Shown: positions 26,374-35,056 of the stretch, piece by piece
Layout of the letters: each line of letters begins with the position of its first letter
Position numbering within the stretch: the stretch's first letter is position 1
Origin: Acidobacteriota bacterium
Lineage (GTDB): Bacteria > Acidobacteriota > Terriglobia > 2-12-FULL-54-10
Assembly: GCA_009691245.1 (NCBI GenBank)
Contig: SHUM01000037.1
Coordinates: 1 to 35,665 of the forward strand
DNA: 35,665 nt
Reading direction: 5' to 3'
The notes under the pieces: generated by a model
What the model saw: only the letters and a program-made list of their open reading frames with translations
What the model was told of the DNA's origin: nothing
The model's database searches: none
Program-made: the position numbers and the translations under genes

Positions 26374-26694
26374 ATGAAAAATGACAAACACTATCAATTG
26401 GTCAGACGCAAATCGCGCGGCAACCCGGCATTTGCAAAGGCATTCACCGCAGCGTTACAGCAGATTGATCTGGTTTTGCTGGTCCGCGAAATGCGAGAAG
26501 AAGCTGGGCTGACTCAGTCCGCGCTTGCCCGAATAATCGGCTCCAAGCAATCCGTGATCGCACGATTGGAAGATGCGGAGTATACCGGACATTCATTGGC
26601 TATGTTGGAAAAGATTGCCGCAGCTTGTGACATCCGCTTGCGTCTGCACGCCGAGCGCAAGCCCGGCTTCGACCGCGTTATCGCACTGGTATAG
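26374..26694 (+). CDS. XRE-family HTH regulator (HigA-like, orphan)
   Basis: The 106-residue protein has a helix-turn-helix domain at about 40-95: LVREMREEAGLTQSALARIIGSKQSVIARLED. This is the arrangement of HigA/XRE-type antitoxins and small repressors. No toxin (HigB/RelE-like) frame was seen upstream or in the 66-bp gap to the convergent peptidase gene, so it may be an orphan. It follows the symporter by 23 bp with a GGGAG ribosome site and could regulate that unit. Confidence 0.85.
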   Translation: MKNDKHYQLVRRKSRGNPAFAKAFTAALQQIDLVLLVREMREEAGLTQSALARIIGSKQSVIARLEDAEYTGHSLAMLEKIAAACDIRLRLHAERKPGFDRVIALV

Positions 26695-26760
26695 AGCGAT
26701 TGATAGGGATTTCTACAAGTCCATGTACAATTATTCGACACGCCACTTTAGTCTAAGTTC

Positions 26761-28695
26761 TTACGGGCGTTCGGCGAGTGTTACTTTGGCTGAAACTTCC
26801 TGGCCGTTGCGCTGGACCACCACGTCCACCGTGTCGCCGGGGCGCTTGCCCGAAAGCAGGTAGGAGAATTCGTCGAGGTTATTCACGGTCTGGCCGTCGA
26901 ACTTGATCATTACGTCGCCGGCCTTCAGGCCGGCCTTGGCGGCGGGAGAGTCCGCACGCACATCGTCGAACTTCACTCCTGCAACGGACTGGCCGAAATC
27001 GGGGACTGAGCCGAAGTAGGCTCCGTAGCCGCTCGATGGCGCGCCTTGATCTCCTTGCCCCTGTGGTTGTCCCTGGCCGCGCCGTGGACGCTCGACCGCC
27101 GTGTAGACGGGGCGCGCGTCGTTCGAGTCAATGCGCCGCGTGATGCCTGCCGCCAGATTCAGCACGCGCGCGGTGGGCTCCGGCACCAGCTTGTCCCAGG
27201 TGTCGGACGGGCGGTGATAGTCCGAGTGCAGGCCGGTGAAGAAAAACATCACGGGAATATTGTGACGCGCGAAGGACATGTGGTCGCTCGCGTCGTAGCC
27301 AGAGTCGTTGTAATCAATATCGAAGCCCGGCCCGGCGCCATTCGCAGCAGAATTGGATGCGTTGACGTTCTCCTCGCTCACGATGCGGCGAAAATCCGGA
27401 GAGGTGCCCACGCCGCCCATGTAGAGCTTGTTCCCTTTGGCGCGTCCGATCATGTCGAGGTTCAACATGGCCACGGTGCGATCCAGCGGCAGCATGGGAT
27501 TCGCGACGTAATGCGCCGAGCCCAGCAGACCCATCTCCTCGCCCGCATAGGCCATGAACAGCAGTGAGCGGCGATTGGATTTCTCAGCCACGAACAGCCG
27601 CGCCAACTCCATCACTCCCGCCGTGCCGGAGGCGTTGTCGTCGGCGCCGTAATGGATCTGCCCGCGCAGATTCTGCGCCATGCTGCCGTTGTCGCCCAGG
27701 CCGAGATGATCGTAGTGCCCGCCGATGACGATTACCTCGTCGCGCATCTTGGGATCATTGCCCGGCAGGAACCCGACCACGTTTTTCAGCCCCGCATCGC
27801 GCTTCTTCACCTCGGTGGAAACCTGTAGCCGCAGAGTATCCGGCAGGACGAACGAATGGTTGGAGAGGTCTGCGTCGATGGCCGATTGCAGTCCACGCAG
27901 CGACTTGCCCGCCGCGCGCAGCCACGCCTCGGCGACGGCCTGCTTCACCTGAATGACGGGAATGCCGGCGTCGCCCGGCCCCGTGCTTTCGCCGAAGGGC
28001 ACCAGCTTGTCGTTATCTCCGGAGCCCGCGCCGGCGTGGTTCGCCGGATCATTCACCACAATCAGCGCGACGGCTCCGTGATTGCGCGCGATAACCGCCT
28101 TGCTCAAAAATTCGGCGTGGCGCGTCATGCGGCGGCCACTGAAAACACTTGCGTCGCTGGCCTCCTGCGGCTCGTGGCGCAGCACCAGCACGGCCTTGCC
28201 ATGCACATCGAGGTTGGCGTAATCGTCGTACTGATACTCCGGTGCGACGATTCCATATCCGACGAAGACCACGCCGGCGGTCACGTTGGCGGTGCCGGAG
28301 AACCCCAGCGGTGTGTAGTCGCGGCGCAGGCGATAGCTGATCTTCTTACTATTGGTCATCACCAGTTTGTTCTGCTTGCCGAGGTCGGCGCCCACCACCA
28401 CGTGGAAGGGCTGGAACCAGCCGCCGGTAAGCGGCTTCAGGCCCGCTTTCTGGAACTCCTGCGCGATGTAATTAGCGGCCTTGTTCAGTTCCGGCATACC
28501 GTCGCCGCGCCCCTTCATCTGATCGCTGGACAGATGGCGCGCATCGGCCAGCCAGCGGTCGGCCTGCACGACGGGCTTGGCGTCAGGACCGGCGGGGGGG
28601 CCGGCGGCTGTGTTGGAGAGCGGCGCGAGCAGCAGTGTGGAGATCAGCGCCAGCTTAGCTAGGGTTGCTGTTTTAGGAGAATAAAATGAGGCCAT
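26761..28695 (-). CDS. Exported M28-family metallopeptidase with PA and PDZ domains
   Basis: The 644-residue protein has a signal peptide (about 1-31), an M28 zinc aminopeptidase core with a protease-associated insert (about 135-280), and a C-terminal PDZ domain (about 560-640: GVKFDDVRADSPAAKAGLKAGDV). The zinc-site residues are in GGHYDHLG, HYGADDNASG, AYAGEEMGLLGS (catalytic Glu-Glu), LNLDMIGR and GLHSDYHRPSD, all intact. It is probably periplasmic or secreted and acts on peptides. A Gln/Gly-rich linker separates catalytic and PDZ domains. It is not tightly linked to the oxidase operon; a palindrome lies in the 181-bp gap. Confidence 0.93.
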   Translation of the reverse strand: MASFYSPKTATLAKLALISTLLLAPLSNTAAGPPAGPDAKPVVQADRWLADARHLSSDQMKGRGDGMPELNKAANYIAQEFQKAGLKPLTGGWFQPFHVVVGADLGKQNKLVMTNSKKISYRLRRDYTPLGFSGTANVTAGVVFVGYGIVAPEYQYDDYANLDVHGKAVLVLRHEPQEASDASVFSGRRMTRHAEFLSKAVIARNHGAVALIVVNDPANHAGAGSGDNDKLVPFGESTGPGDAGIPVIQVKQAVAEAWLRAAGKSLRGLQSAIDADLSNHSFVLPDTLRLQVSTEVKKRDAGLKNVVGFLPGNDPKMRDEVIVIGGHYDHLGLGDNGSMAQNLRGQIHYGADDNASGTAGVMELARLFVAEKSNRRSLLFMAYAGEEMGLLGSAHYVANPMLPLDRTVAMLNLDMIGRAKGNKLYMGGVGTSPDFRRIVSEENVNASNSAANGAGPGFDIDYNDSGYDASDHMSFARHNIPVMFFFTGLHSDYHRPSDTWDKLVPEPTARVLNLAAGITRRIDSNDARPVYTAVERPRRGQGQPQGQGDQGAPSSGYGAYFGSVPDFGQSVAGVKFDDVRADSPAAKAGLKAGDVMIKFDGQTVNNLDEFSYLLSGKRPGDTVDVVVQRNGQEVSAKVTLAERP

Positions 28696-28769
28696 AACTA
28701 AGAAGGATACAGGCAGGACGCGCGATTACCAAGTGGATTTGTGAGCGGCGGCGGCCAGTGCTTCGCTGC

Positions 28770-28859
28770 GTCATCCTGAGGAACGCAGCGACGAAGGACC
28801 TGCTGTTGGTCTGCGTGCATGGCAAAAGCAGGTCCTTCGTCGCTGCGCTCAGGATGACA
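28770..28859. repeat. Palindrome, AGCG-N-AGCGA family (copy C)
   Basis: The left arm starts at 28770 (GTCATCCTGAGGAACGCAGC and onward to CCTGCTGTT). The right arm ends at 28859 (from AAAAGCAGG through CTGCGCTCAGGATGACA). The arms match closely except that the left has an extra GAA. The copy lies just past the end of the oxidase gene cluster. Confidence 0.85.
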
Positions 28860-28876
28860 CCTGCAGCATGACCAAC

Positions 28877-29134
28877 TTATGAATTGTGCGCGGGAATCAC
28901 GCTGATTTCCCCGCCCGGAGTTTTGCGCCGGCGGTAGAGCATCAACGCCAATGCGCCGAAGATGAACAGGGTGGGGACGATCAGAATCAGAATGGCGACG
29001 CGCATCACGCTGATGGTGCGCGCTCCGGCTCCGGCCACCGTGTTGTAACAGAGCACGCACTGCGCCGCGGCGGGCAGGGAAGCCAGCAGCGTCCCCAGCA
29101 ACCAGACGAACACGAATTGGCATAGGCGCGTCAT
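28877..29134 (-). CDS. Small CxxC membrane protein of the oxidase cluster
   Basis: The protein has 85 residues from ATG 29134 (an ATG at 29149 is an alternative; neither has a good ribosome site). It has a signal peptide or first helix (about 1-22), then AQCVLCYNTVAGAG, a C-x-x-C pair just past the likely cleavage site, a second helix (about 43-64), and a basic tail RRRKTPGG. Short membrane proteins with a CxxC in this position occur with cytochrome oxidase genes in several phyla; copper or thiol handling is a guess. It follows the subunit IV gene by 35 bp and is probably the last gene of the operon. Confidence 0.65.
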   Translation of the reverse strand: MTRLCQFVFVWLLGTLLASLPAAAQCVLCYNTVAGAGARTISVMRVAILILIVPTLFIFGALALMLYRRRKTPGGEISVIPAHNS

Positions 29135-29169
29135 TTTGGGTATATACATTGGGCAGATACAGTGGCCCG

Positions 29170-29499
29170 TTAGCGCGGCCAGCCCCATTCCTGAATTCGG
29201 AAGCTGTCGAGGAAGAAGACGAGCATCAGCAGCGTACACATCATCCACATGGGGATCAGCGTCAGCACCAGGCTGAAGCGCTCATAGCGCAGGTGCATGA
29301 AGTAGGCGATGATCATCGCCGCCTTGCCTACCGAAAGAGCCAGCAGGATGGTCAGCATCAGCCCCACCGGCAGATGGATGTAGGCCAGAAATACCTCGAC
29401 GGCGGTCAGCGCCAACAGCACTACCCATACCGTCATGAACCACTTGGTGGTCCCGCCGTGGTGTTCGCTGGCGTGCTCGCTTGCATGATTTCCGCTCAT
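29170..29499 (-). CDS. Cytochrome c oxidase subunit IV family protein
   Basis: The 109-residue protein has a His-rich N-terminus and three membrane helices (about 20-38, 43-67, 77-98). The block AAMIIAYFMHLRYERFSLVLT matches prokaryotic oxidase subunit IV (CyoD/CtaF type), small proteins that stabilise the aa3/bo3 complex. It sits 70 bp after a subunit III gene, in the usual position. Confidence 0.9.
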   Translation of the reverse strand: MSGNHASEHASEHHGGTTKWFMTVWVVLLALTAVEVFLAYIHLPVGLMLTILLALSVGKAAMIIAYFMHLRYERFSLVLTLIPMWMMCTLLMLVFFLDSFRIQEWGWPR

Positions 29500-29569
29500 G
29501 GTTCCATTCTCCTTGGACCGAATTGCGTTTCTCGAATTGCGTTTCCAATGAACCGCAGTCGTAGGGTCT

Positions 29570-30214
29570 TTAATGTGCCGCGCCGGAGGGCGCGACCGAG
29601 AGCAAATAGATCAACGGGAAAACGAACATCCACACCAGATCGACAAAGTGCCAGTACAAGCCGGTGATCTCGACATAGTCGGCCGGGTACTTGCCCGACT
29701 TATAGCCGAGTGAAATAACGATCAATGCCACCACGCCGATGGTTACGTGCAGCATGTGCAGGCCGGTGATGGTGAAGAACGTGGCGCCGAACAGCGGATT
29801 GCCCCAGGGATTGGAGTTGGTGCGCAATCCTTCCTCGATCAGCGTGTGCCACTCATTGGCGTGCAGCACCAGGAAGGCCACACCGCCGCCCACCGTGGCC
29901 CATATCCATTTGAAGGAAGCGGCCATGCGCCCCTGCTGCGCCGCCGAGACGGCGAAGACCATGGTGATGGAACTGGTCAGCAAAAACAGCGTCATGACCG
30001 TGGAGACAATGATGCTGGGATAGAAATGGAACGCCATTGGCCAGTCTTTGCTGGAGACACGCAGATAGCTGTAGGCCATCAGCAGCACCGTAAACGTCAA
30101 GGCGTCGGAGATGATAAACAGCCACACCGACAATTTTTTAGACGGAATTCCGAACGGCGAGACGCCGCCATCCCATACGGAAGTTCCCACGCCATCGGTT
30201 TCAATTGTTGACAC
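29570..30214 (-). CDS. coxC: Cytochrome c oxidase subunit III
   Basis: The 214-residue heme-copper oxidase subunit III has five membrane helices. KLSVWLFIISDALTFTVLLMAYSYLR (about 27-52), a central GATFFTITGLHMLHVTIGVV block and the closing EITGLYWHFVDLVWMFVFPLIYL are diagnostic. The last of these includes the YWHFVD motif of helix VII. It follows a second, diverged subunit III gene by 41 bp. It probably contributes the lipid-filled subunit that sustains proton uptake. Confidence 0.92.
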   Translation of the reverse strand: MSTIETDGVGTSVWDGGVSPFGIPSKKLSVWLFIISDALTFTVLLMAYSYLRVSSKDWPMAFHFYPSIIVSTVMTLFLLTSSITMVFAVSAAQQGRMAASFKWIWATVGGGVAFLVLHANEWHTLIEEGLRTNSNPWGNPLFGATFFTITGLHMLHVTIGVVALIVISLGYKSGKYPADYVEITGLYWHFVDLVWMFVFPLIYLLSVAPSGAAH

Positions 30215-30255
30215 TGTCTTGACCTCCGCGTCAGATTACTCACGTTAAATAATGT

Positions 30256-30909
30256 TTATCGCCACAGCCAGAGCAACAACATAATGTAGATCCACAAGCC
30301 ATCCATGAAGTGCCAGTAAATGGCGGTTACTTCCACCAGGGTGCGCTTCGCTGGACCCAGCCGGAAACGCAGCGCCTCTATCGAAATATATCCAAGCGCG
30401 GCCAGCCCGCCCAGCAAGTGCAGCGCGTGCGAGGCTGTCAGCAGATAGAAGAACGAACTGCTGGGATTGGTAATCAGGAAGACACCGGCCGCGGCCAGGT
30501 CTTGCCAGACCCGATACTGTCCAAATAGAAATGCGGCGCCGAGTATCACGGTGGCCATGAGCCAGCGGTTGCAGGCTACTCGCTGCCCGCCGAGCAGTGC
30601 GCGTCGCGTGGCGTCCAGCGTAGCGGAACTGGCCAGCAAGACCAGCGTATTCAACCAGAGCAGCGGAGGCAGCGACAATGCTTGCCAGTCATCGCCCAAT
30701 CCGCTGCGCACAATGTAGGCGCTGGTGAAGGCGATAAAGAACATGGAGATGGCGATCAGCGCCAGCCACATGCCGGTATGATAGACGCGCCGCTCGGTGC
30801 CCGGAGGCAGGCCGGTCCCACCATCGTTGATCTCATCAGAGATGCTCGGGGGCAGCCCGCCTCCGCCCGTGGCGAATGCCGGTTGCCGTTCTGTGAGTAG
30901 CTCTGCCAT
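30256..30909 (-). CDS. Second, diverged cytochrome c oxidase subunit III
   Basis: The protein has 217 residues from ATG 30909, chosen because AGGA lies seven nt upstream; the frame stays open further. The N-terminal ~45 residues are polar and Pro/Gly-rich. Five helices follow, with LLTASHALHLLGGLAALGY and EVTAIYWHFMDGLWIYIMLLLW as the subunit III signatures. It is clearly paralogous to the neighbour at 29570. Tandem subunit III-like genes are a recurring feature of acidobacterial and related oxidase operons, where the two may take the places of CoxC and CyoC-type subunits. A palindrome separates it from coxA. Confidence 0.88.
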   Translation of the reverse strand: MAELLTERQPAFATGGGGLPPSISDEINDGGTGLPPGTERRVYHTGMWLALIAISMFFIAFTSAYIVRSGLGDDWQALSLPPLLWLNTLVLLASSATLDATRRALLGGQRVACNRWLMATVILGAAFLFGQYRVWQDLAAAGVFLITNPSSSFFYLLTASHALHLLGGLAALGYISIEALRFRLGPAKRTLVEVTAIYWHFMDGLWIYIMLLLWLWR

Positions 30910-30966
30910 CGTTTCCTGATTTCTCAACAGCCGCCAACTATTTCTCAACAGCCACTGACGCAACCC

Positions 30967-31072
30967 GTCGTCATTCCGAAAGCCCGGCGCATCTTGCCGG
31001 GCTGAGGAACCTGCTTTGCCCGTGGTGGCGGCGAAGCGAAAAGCAGGTTCATCGCTACGCTTGGAACGACAC
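30967..31072. repeat. Palindrome, AGCG-N-AGCGA family, with a nested hairpin (copy D)
   Basis: The right arm (31039-31072) has the standard form ending AACGACAC. In the left arm (from 30967) the central AGCG-N-AGC part is replaced by an inner perfect hairpin: AGCCCGGC (30981-30988) and GCCGGGCT (30996-31003). The outer GTCATTCC and GGAACCTGCTTT parts remain. It lies between coxA and the first subunit III gene, inside the operon. Confidence 0.75.
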
Positions 31073-31109
31073 TTACTAGCTTGAGATCCAACTACTACTT
31101 GAGAGCCGG

Positions 31110-32858
31110 CTATTTCATCGGCTCGTCTTGCATAACGAAGTCTTTCGCTTCGCCGGGACGGCTGTATTCATAGGGTCCGCGATAGACCACCGGCACACGC
31201 CCGCCAAAGTTGTCAAAGGGCGGCGGCGAGGGGACGGACCACTCGAGCGTGGTCGCTTCCCAGGGATTGTCGGAGGCCTTGGTCCCCTTGGCCAGGCTCC
31301 AGATAATGTTGAACAGGAACAGCAGTTGCGCGCCGATCACGATCATCGCCGCATAAGAAATGAAGACGTGCATGGGCTGCAACGGAGCCAGGAAGTCCAC
31401 GCCGGAGGTCTCCGCGTAGCGCCGCGGATGGCCCACGATGCCCATGTAGTGCATGGGCATGAAGATGGCGTAGACGCCCAGGAAGGTGATCCAGAAATGG
31501 ATCTTGCTTATGGTCTCATTCATCATTTTGCCGAACATCTTGGGGAACCAATACTGCGTTCCGGCAAACATGCCGAAGATGGCCGCCACGCCCATCACCA
31601 GATGAAAATGCGCGACCACGAAGTAAGTGTCATGCAGATACAGGTCGAGCGAAGGCTGGCCGAGGAAGATGCCGCTCAGGCCGCCGCTGATGAACAGAGA
31701 GACGAAGCCGATGGCGTAGAGCATGGGCGCGTGGAAGCGGATCTGGCCGCCCCACATGGTGCCGATCCAGTTGAACGTCTTGATGGCCGAGGGCACGCCG
31801 ATGGAAAGCGTCAGCACCGAAAAAACCATCGAGGTGTAGGGGCTCATGCCGCTGATGAACATATGATGGCCCCAGACCAGGAAGCCCAGCAGTCCGATGC
31901 CGCACATGGCCATGACCATGGCGCGGTATCCGTAGACGGGCTTGCGCGAGAATACCGCGAGAATCTGCGAAGTGGCGCCCATCCCAGGCAGGATGGCGAT
32001 GTACACTTCCGGGTGTCCGAAGAACCAGAACAGATGCTGCCACAGGATCGGCGAGCCGCCTTTGTGATCGATCAACTGCTCGCTGATGACTAGTCCGCCG
32101 GGGACGAAGAAGCTGGTGCCCGCCGTGCGGTCGAGCAGCAGCAGGATGCCGGCGGCCAGCAACACGCCGAAGGCCAGCAGTCCCAGCACCGCGGTTACGA
32201 ACCACACCCAGCAGGTCATCGGCATACGCATCAGGGACATGCCCCGCGCGCGCATGTCCAGGGTGGTGGCGATGAAGTTCAATGCGCCCAGCAGCGCGCC
32301 GAGGCAGAAGATGGCGATGCTGATGATCCACATGTTCATGCCCATGCCCTGGCCCGGCCCGGCGGATGGAATCGCGCTGAGCGGGGGATAGGCGACCCAG
32401 CTTCCAATCGGCGCGCCGCCCTCCACGAAGAAGGCCGCGACCATCACCACGAAGGCCACGAAGGTTACCCAGAATGACAACATGTTCAGAACCGGGAAGG
32501 CCATGTCGGCCGCGCCGATCTGGATGGGCAGGAAATAATTGCCAAAGCCGCCCTGCGGCGCCGTGGTCAGCACGAAGAAGACCATGATGGTGCCGTGCAT
32601 GGTAACCAGCGCGAGGTACATCTCCGGCGTCATTTGCGCGCCGCCGAAGAACGGGAACTCGCCGCTCGGCCAAGCCAGTCGCAGGCGCATATACAGCGAC
32701 AGTCCCATGCCCACGAACACCGCGGCTAGCGCTAGGAACCAGTACTGGATGCCGATCACCTTGTGGTCGACGCTGAAGATATATTTTTTCCAGAATCCGG
32801 TCGGCGCCTGATGCACGTGCGCGGCGGCTGAACCATGCGCCGCTGTCCCTTGTGACAT
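31110..32858 (-). CDS. coxA: Cytochrome c oxidase subunit I
   Basis: This is the 582-residue catalytic subunit of an A-type heme-copper oxidase: reduction of O2 with proton pumping at the cytoplasmic membrane. The twelve-helix core is present. FWFFGHPEVYIAILPG carries the CuB histidine and the helix VI Glu used by A1-type oxidases, with the Tyr of the His-Tyr cross-link. HHMF supplies the other CuB ligands and FVVAHFHLVMG the two heme histidines. The start ATG follows GAGAGA. It is in the order coxB-coxA-coxC-like-coxC-subunit IV. Palindromic repeats occur on both sides of the gene. Confidence 0.96.
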   Translation of the reverse strand: MSQGTAAHGSAAAHVHQAPTGFWKKYIFSVDHKVIGIQYWFLALAAVFVGMGLSLYMRLRLAWPSGEFPFFGGAQMTPEMYLALVTMHGTIMVFFVLTTAPQGGFGNYFLPIQIGAADMAFPVLNMLSFWVTFVAFVVMVAAFFVEGGAPIGSWVAYPPLSAIPSAGPGQGMGMNMWIISIAIFCLGALLGALNFIATTLDMRARGMSLMRMPMTCWVWFVTAVLGLLAFGVLLAAGILLLLDRTAGTSFFVPGGLVISEQLIDHKGGSPILWQHLFWFFGHPEVYIAILPGMGATSQILAVFSRKPVYGYRAMVMAMCGIGLLGFLVWGHHMFISGMSPYTSMVFSVLTLSIGVPSAIKTFNWIGTMWGGQIRFHAPMLYAIGFVSLFISGGLSGIFLGQPSLDLYLHDTYFVVAHFHLVMGVAAIFGMFAGTQYWFPKMFGKMMNETISKIHFWITFLGVYAIFMPMHYMGIVGHPRRYAETSGVDFLAPLQPMHVFISYAAMIVIGAQLLFLFNIIWSLAKGTKASDNPWEATTLEWSVPSPPPFDNFGGRVPVVYRGPYEYSRPGEAKDFVMQDEPMK

Positions 32859-32888
32859 AATTCTCTCCCTCGCCTTGCAACTTCAGTT

Positions 32889-32975
32889 GTCGTCATTCCG
32901 AGCGAAGCGAGGAACCTGCTTTTCATCACTCCGCCCGCCAAAAAGCAGGTTCCTCGCTTCGCTCGGAATGACGAC
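32889..32975. repeat. Perfect palindrome with 35-bp arms, AGCG-N-AGCGA family (copy E)
   Basis: Arms 32889-32923 and 32941-32975 are exact reverse complements over 35 bp, separated by 17 nt. The left arm reads GTCGTCATTCCGAGCGAAGC and continues to CCTGCTTTT. It lies between coxB and coxA, inside the operon, and would form a very stable hairpin in the mRNA. Perfect arms suggest recent spread or active maintenance. Confidence 0.95.
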
Positions 32976-33021
32976 TGTATAAGATGCGCGCTTCTATATA
33001 CCCGCTACCGCACGATACCCG

Positions 33022-33813
33022 CTACTGAACCATGGAATCAATCAGCCACTGGTTGTAGTCCGCCTCGGACTTCACTTGCAGGAAGCTGCGCATCTGATAG
33101 TGGCCCAGGCCGCAGATTTCCATGCAGGGAATTTCATAGTTGCCGATTTGCGAGGCGGTGAAGTGCAGACGGTTTTCCAGGCCCGGCACGGCGTCCTGCT
33201 TCAGGCGCAGCTCGCGCACCGAGAAGTTGTGGATCACGTCTTTGGAGCGCAGGATGATCTCCACCGGCTTATTCACCGGCACGGCCACCACCGGCATCAC
33301 CAGATCGTCCTTGCCCGCGGGGTCTTCCGGATCAATGCCCAACGCGTTGCCGGTTGATTCCTTCATCAGCGCGGGGATGGTGCGGCCAAACTGCCCGTCG
33401 GGTCCGGGGTAGCGCACGGCCCAGACGAACTGCTGTCCCCACACCTCAATCTGGATGGCGTCGGCGGGAGCCGCTTCAATGTGGGCGCGCACCCAGATGC
33501 TCTGCCCGGCGAACACCAGGCTCACGAAGATCACTCCGGCGGCCACCGTCCATACCAGTTCGAGTTTCGGGTTGCCCAGAAGGTACTGCGCTTTGCCGCC
33601 GGTTCCGCGATAGCGGAAGACCGTGTAGGCCAGCGCAATCTGCGCCAGGAAGAAGATGACGCCGGTGACGGCCAGCGTCAGCAGGAAGTGCTTGTCATAC
33701 GCCTCGCCGTATTCGGAAATATACGGCGGAAGCCAGTAGTCCCCGCCGGGACTAAAGAAGTACATGGAAACCAGCGTAATGCCCGTGATCGCCAGCGCCA
33801 GCAGAAGCGCCAT
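33022..33813 (-). CDS. coxB: Cytochrome c oxidase subunit II
   Basis: This subunit accepts electrons from cytochrome c through a CuA centre facing the periplasm. From ATG 33813 (GGAG eight nt upstream; a GTG three codons earlier lacks proper spacing) it has 263 residues. Two N-terminal helices (about 2-18 and 44-68) are followed by the cupredoxin domain. IHNFSVRELRLKQDAVPG contributes the first CuA His, and CMEICGLGHYQM the two Cys, Glu, His and Met ligands, all intact. No fused cytochrome c domain is present. It heads the cox operon; the 278-bp divergent gap upstream faces the SDR gene. Confidence 0.94.
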   Translation of the reverse strand: MALLLALAITGITLVSMYFFSPGGDYWLPPYISEYGEAYDKHFLLTLAVTGVIFFLAQIALAYTVFRYRGTGGKAQYLLGNPKLELVWTVAAGVIFVSLVFAGQSIWVRAHIEAAPADAIQIEVWGQQFVWAVRYPGPDGQFGRTIPALMKESTGNALGIDPEDPAGKDDLVMPVVAVPVNKPVEIILRSKDVIHNFSVRELRLKQDAVPGLENRLHFTASQIGNYEIPCMEICGLGHYQMRSFLQVKSEADYNQWLIDSMVQ

Positions 33814-34091
33814 AGCCTTCACTCCGTTCTAATCAGGAATTTTAGAGTCCGCCAAACAGCTTGCCGTGCAAATGAGTACCAAAGTGGAAGATTTTAGCAA
33901 TAATACGGGCCAGTGAAAAGGAAAATCTTTATCGCTTCTTCACCCGCCACTTCATCTCAGAGGTTCGGGTGCGCAATCTGGGTTAGAATATCTGCTCTAC
34001 CGGCCACGGGCCTGACCTCTTCCACGCGATTCGTGGCTGGCGGACAAATTAACCATTTTCTAGTCATCTTCTATTCAGCGAGGACACCATC

Positions 34092-34883
34092 ATGGATCTG
34101 GGAATTAAAGGACGTGTCGCACTGGTTTGCGGCGGCAGCTCGGGACTGGGCAAGGCCTGTGCCACGCTGTTGGCGCGCGAGGGAGCGCAGGTGGCCATCT
34201 CCTCGCGCACGCCGGAGAAGCTGGCCAAGGCCGCGGAAGATATTCGCAAAGAGACTGGAGCGGAGGTGTTCACAGTCGCCGCCGACGTCAGCAAGCTCGC
34301 TGACGTGAAGATGCTGGTGCGGAAGGTCGCCGAGCACTTCGGCAAGCTGGAGATTCTGATCCCCAACGCCGGCGGCCCGCCCGTCGGTCAGTTTGAATCT
34401 CATGCGGAAGATGTCTGGCTGAAGGCGCTCGAATTGAATCTGCTCTCCACCGTCAACCTGTGCCGCGAGGCCGTGCCGCACATGAAGGCCGCGCGGTGGG
34501 GCCGCATCGTCAACATCACTTCCTTCGCCGCCAAGCAGCCGCAGGAGGGCTTGATCCTCTCGAACACCGCGCGTGCCGGTGTGCTGGGCTTCGCCAAATC
34601 CATCGCTAATGAACTCGCGCAGTACGGCATCCTGGTCAACACGGTTTGCCCCGGCGCTTTCGATACCGACCGCAACGTGGACCTGTCGCGCAAGCGCGCC
34701 GAGGCCCGCGGCATGAATCTCGAGGAGTTCATCCAGCAGCGCGCCAAGGAAATTCCGCTGGGCCGTTTCGGACGCCCCGACGAGTTCGCCGACCTGGTCT
34801 GCTTCCTTGCCAGCGACCGCGCCAGCTACGTTACCGGCACCGCCATTCAGATCGACGGCGGCGTGGTGAAGGGGTTGATTTAG
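34092..34883 (+). CDS. SDR-family oxidoreductase with non-canonical active site
   Basis: This is a Rossmann-fold short-chain dehydrogenase-like protein, 263 residues. The nucleotide-binding VCGGSSGLG (12-20), the NAGG stretch (92-95) and the C-terminal VTGTAIQIDGGV are typical of FabG-like proteins. The catalytic Ser144 (ITSF) is kept. The Tyr-x-x-x-Lys motif instead reads Ser157-N-T-A-Arg161, so both catalytic residues are replaced. A defined group of 3-oxoacyl-ACP reductase-like SDRs carries LSN-x-x-R at this position, so the change is probably old and functional, with altered chemistry. The ATG follows GAGG at nine nt. It precedes a palindrome and a glyoxalase-fold gene. Confidence 0.9.
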   Translation: MDLGIKGRVALVCGGSSGLGKACATLLAREGAQVAISSRTPEKLAKAAEDIRKETGAEVFTVAADVSKLADVKMLVRKVAEHFGKLEILIPNAGGPPVGQFESHAEDVWLKALELNLLSTVNLCREAVPHMKAARWGRIVNITSFAAKQPQEGLILSNTARAGVLGFAKSIANELAQYGILVNTVCPGAFDTDRNVDLSRKRAEARGMNLEEFIQQRAKEIPLGRFGRPDEFADLVCFLASDRASYVTGTAIQIDGGVVKGLI

Positions 34884-34897
34884 CGCGTTCCCCGCAC

Positions 34898-34980
34898 GCT
34901 GTCATCCTGAGCGCAGCGAAGGACCTGCTGTTCGTCGAAGGAAACAACAGCAGGTCCTTCGCTGCGCTCAGGATGACAGC
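34898..34980. repeat. Perfect palindrome with 35-bp arms, AGCG-N-AGCGA family (copy F)
   Basis: Arms 34898-34932 and 34946-34980 are exact reverse complements over 35 bp with a 13-nt loop. The left arm begins GCTGTCATCCTGAGCGCAGC. It lies 15 nt after the SDR stop and could serve as an mRNA 3'-end barrier. Confidence 0.95.
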
Positions 34981-35056
34981 ATTGCGAAGTTGTCCCTCGT
35001 TGAATCCGTGTGCTACATTTTTCTTCTGGACCCGTTTGCATCAAGGAGCCTCCGTC

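Noticed and set aside
31630-32880. 416-residue minus-strand frame
   Set aside because: It is a frame-shifted, Arg/His-rich shadow of coxA.
33913-34308. 131-residue plus-strand frame in the coxB/SDR gap
   Set aside because: It runs into the SDR gene in another frame and has no coding-like motif.
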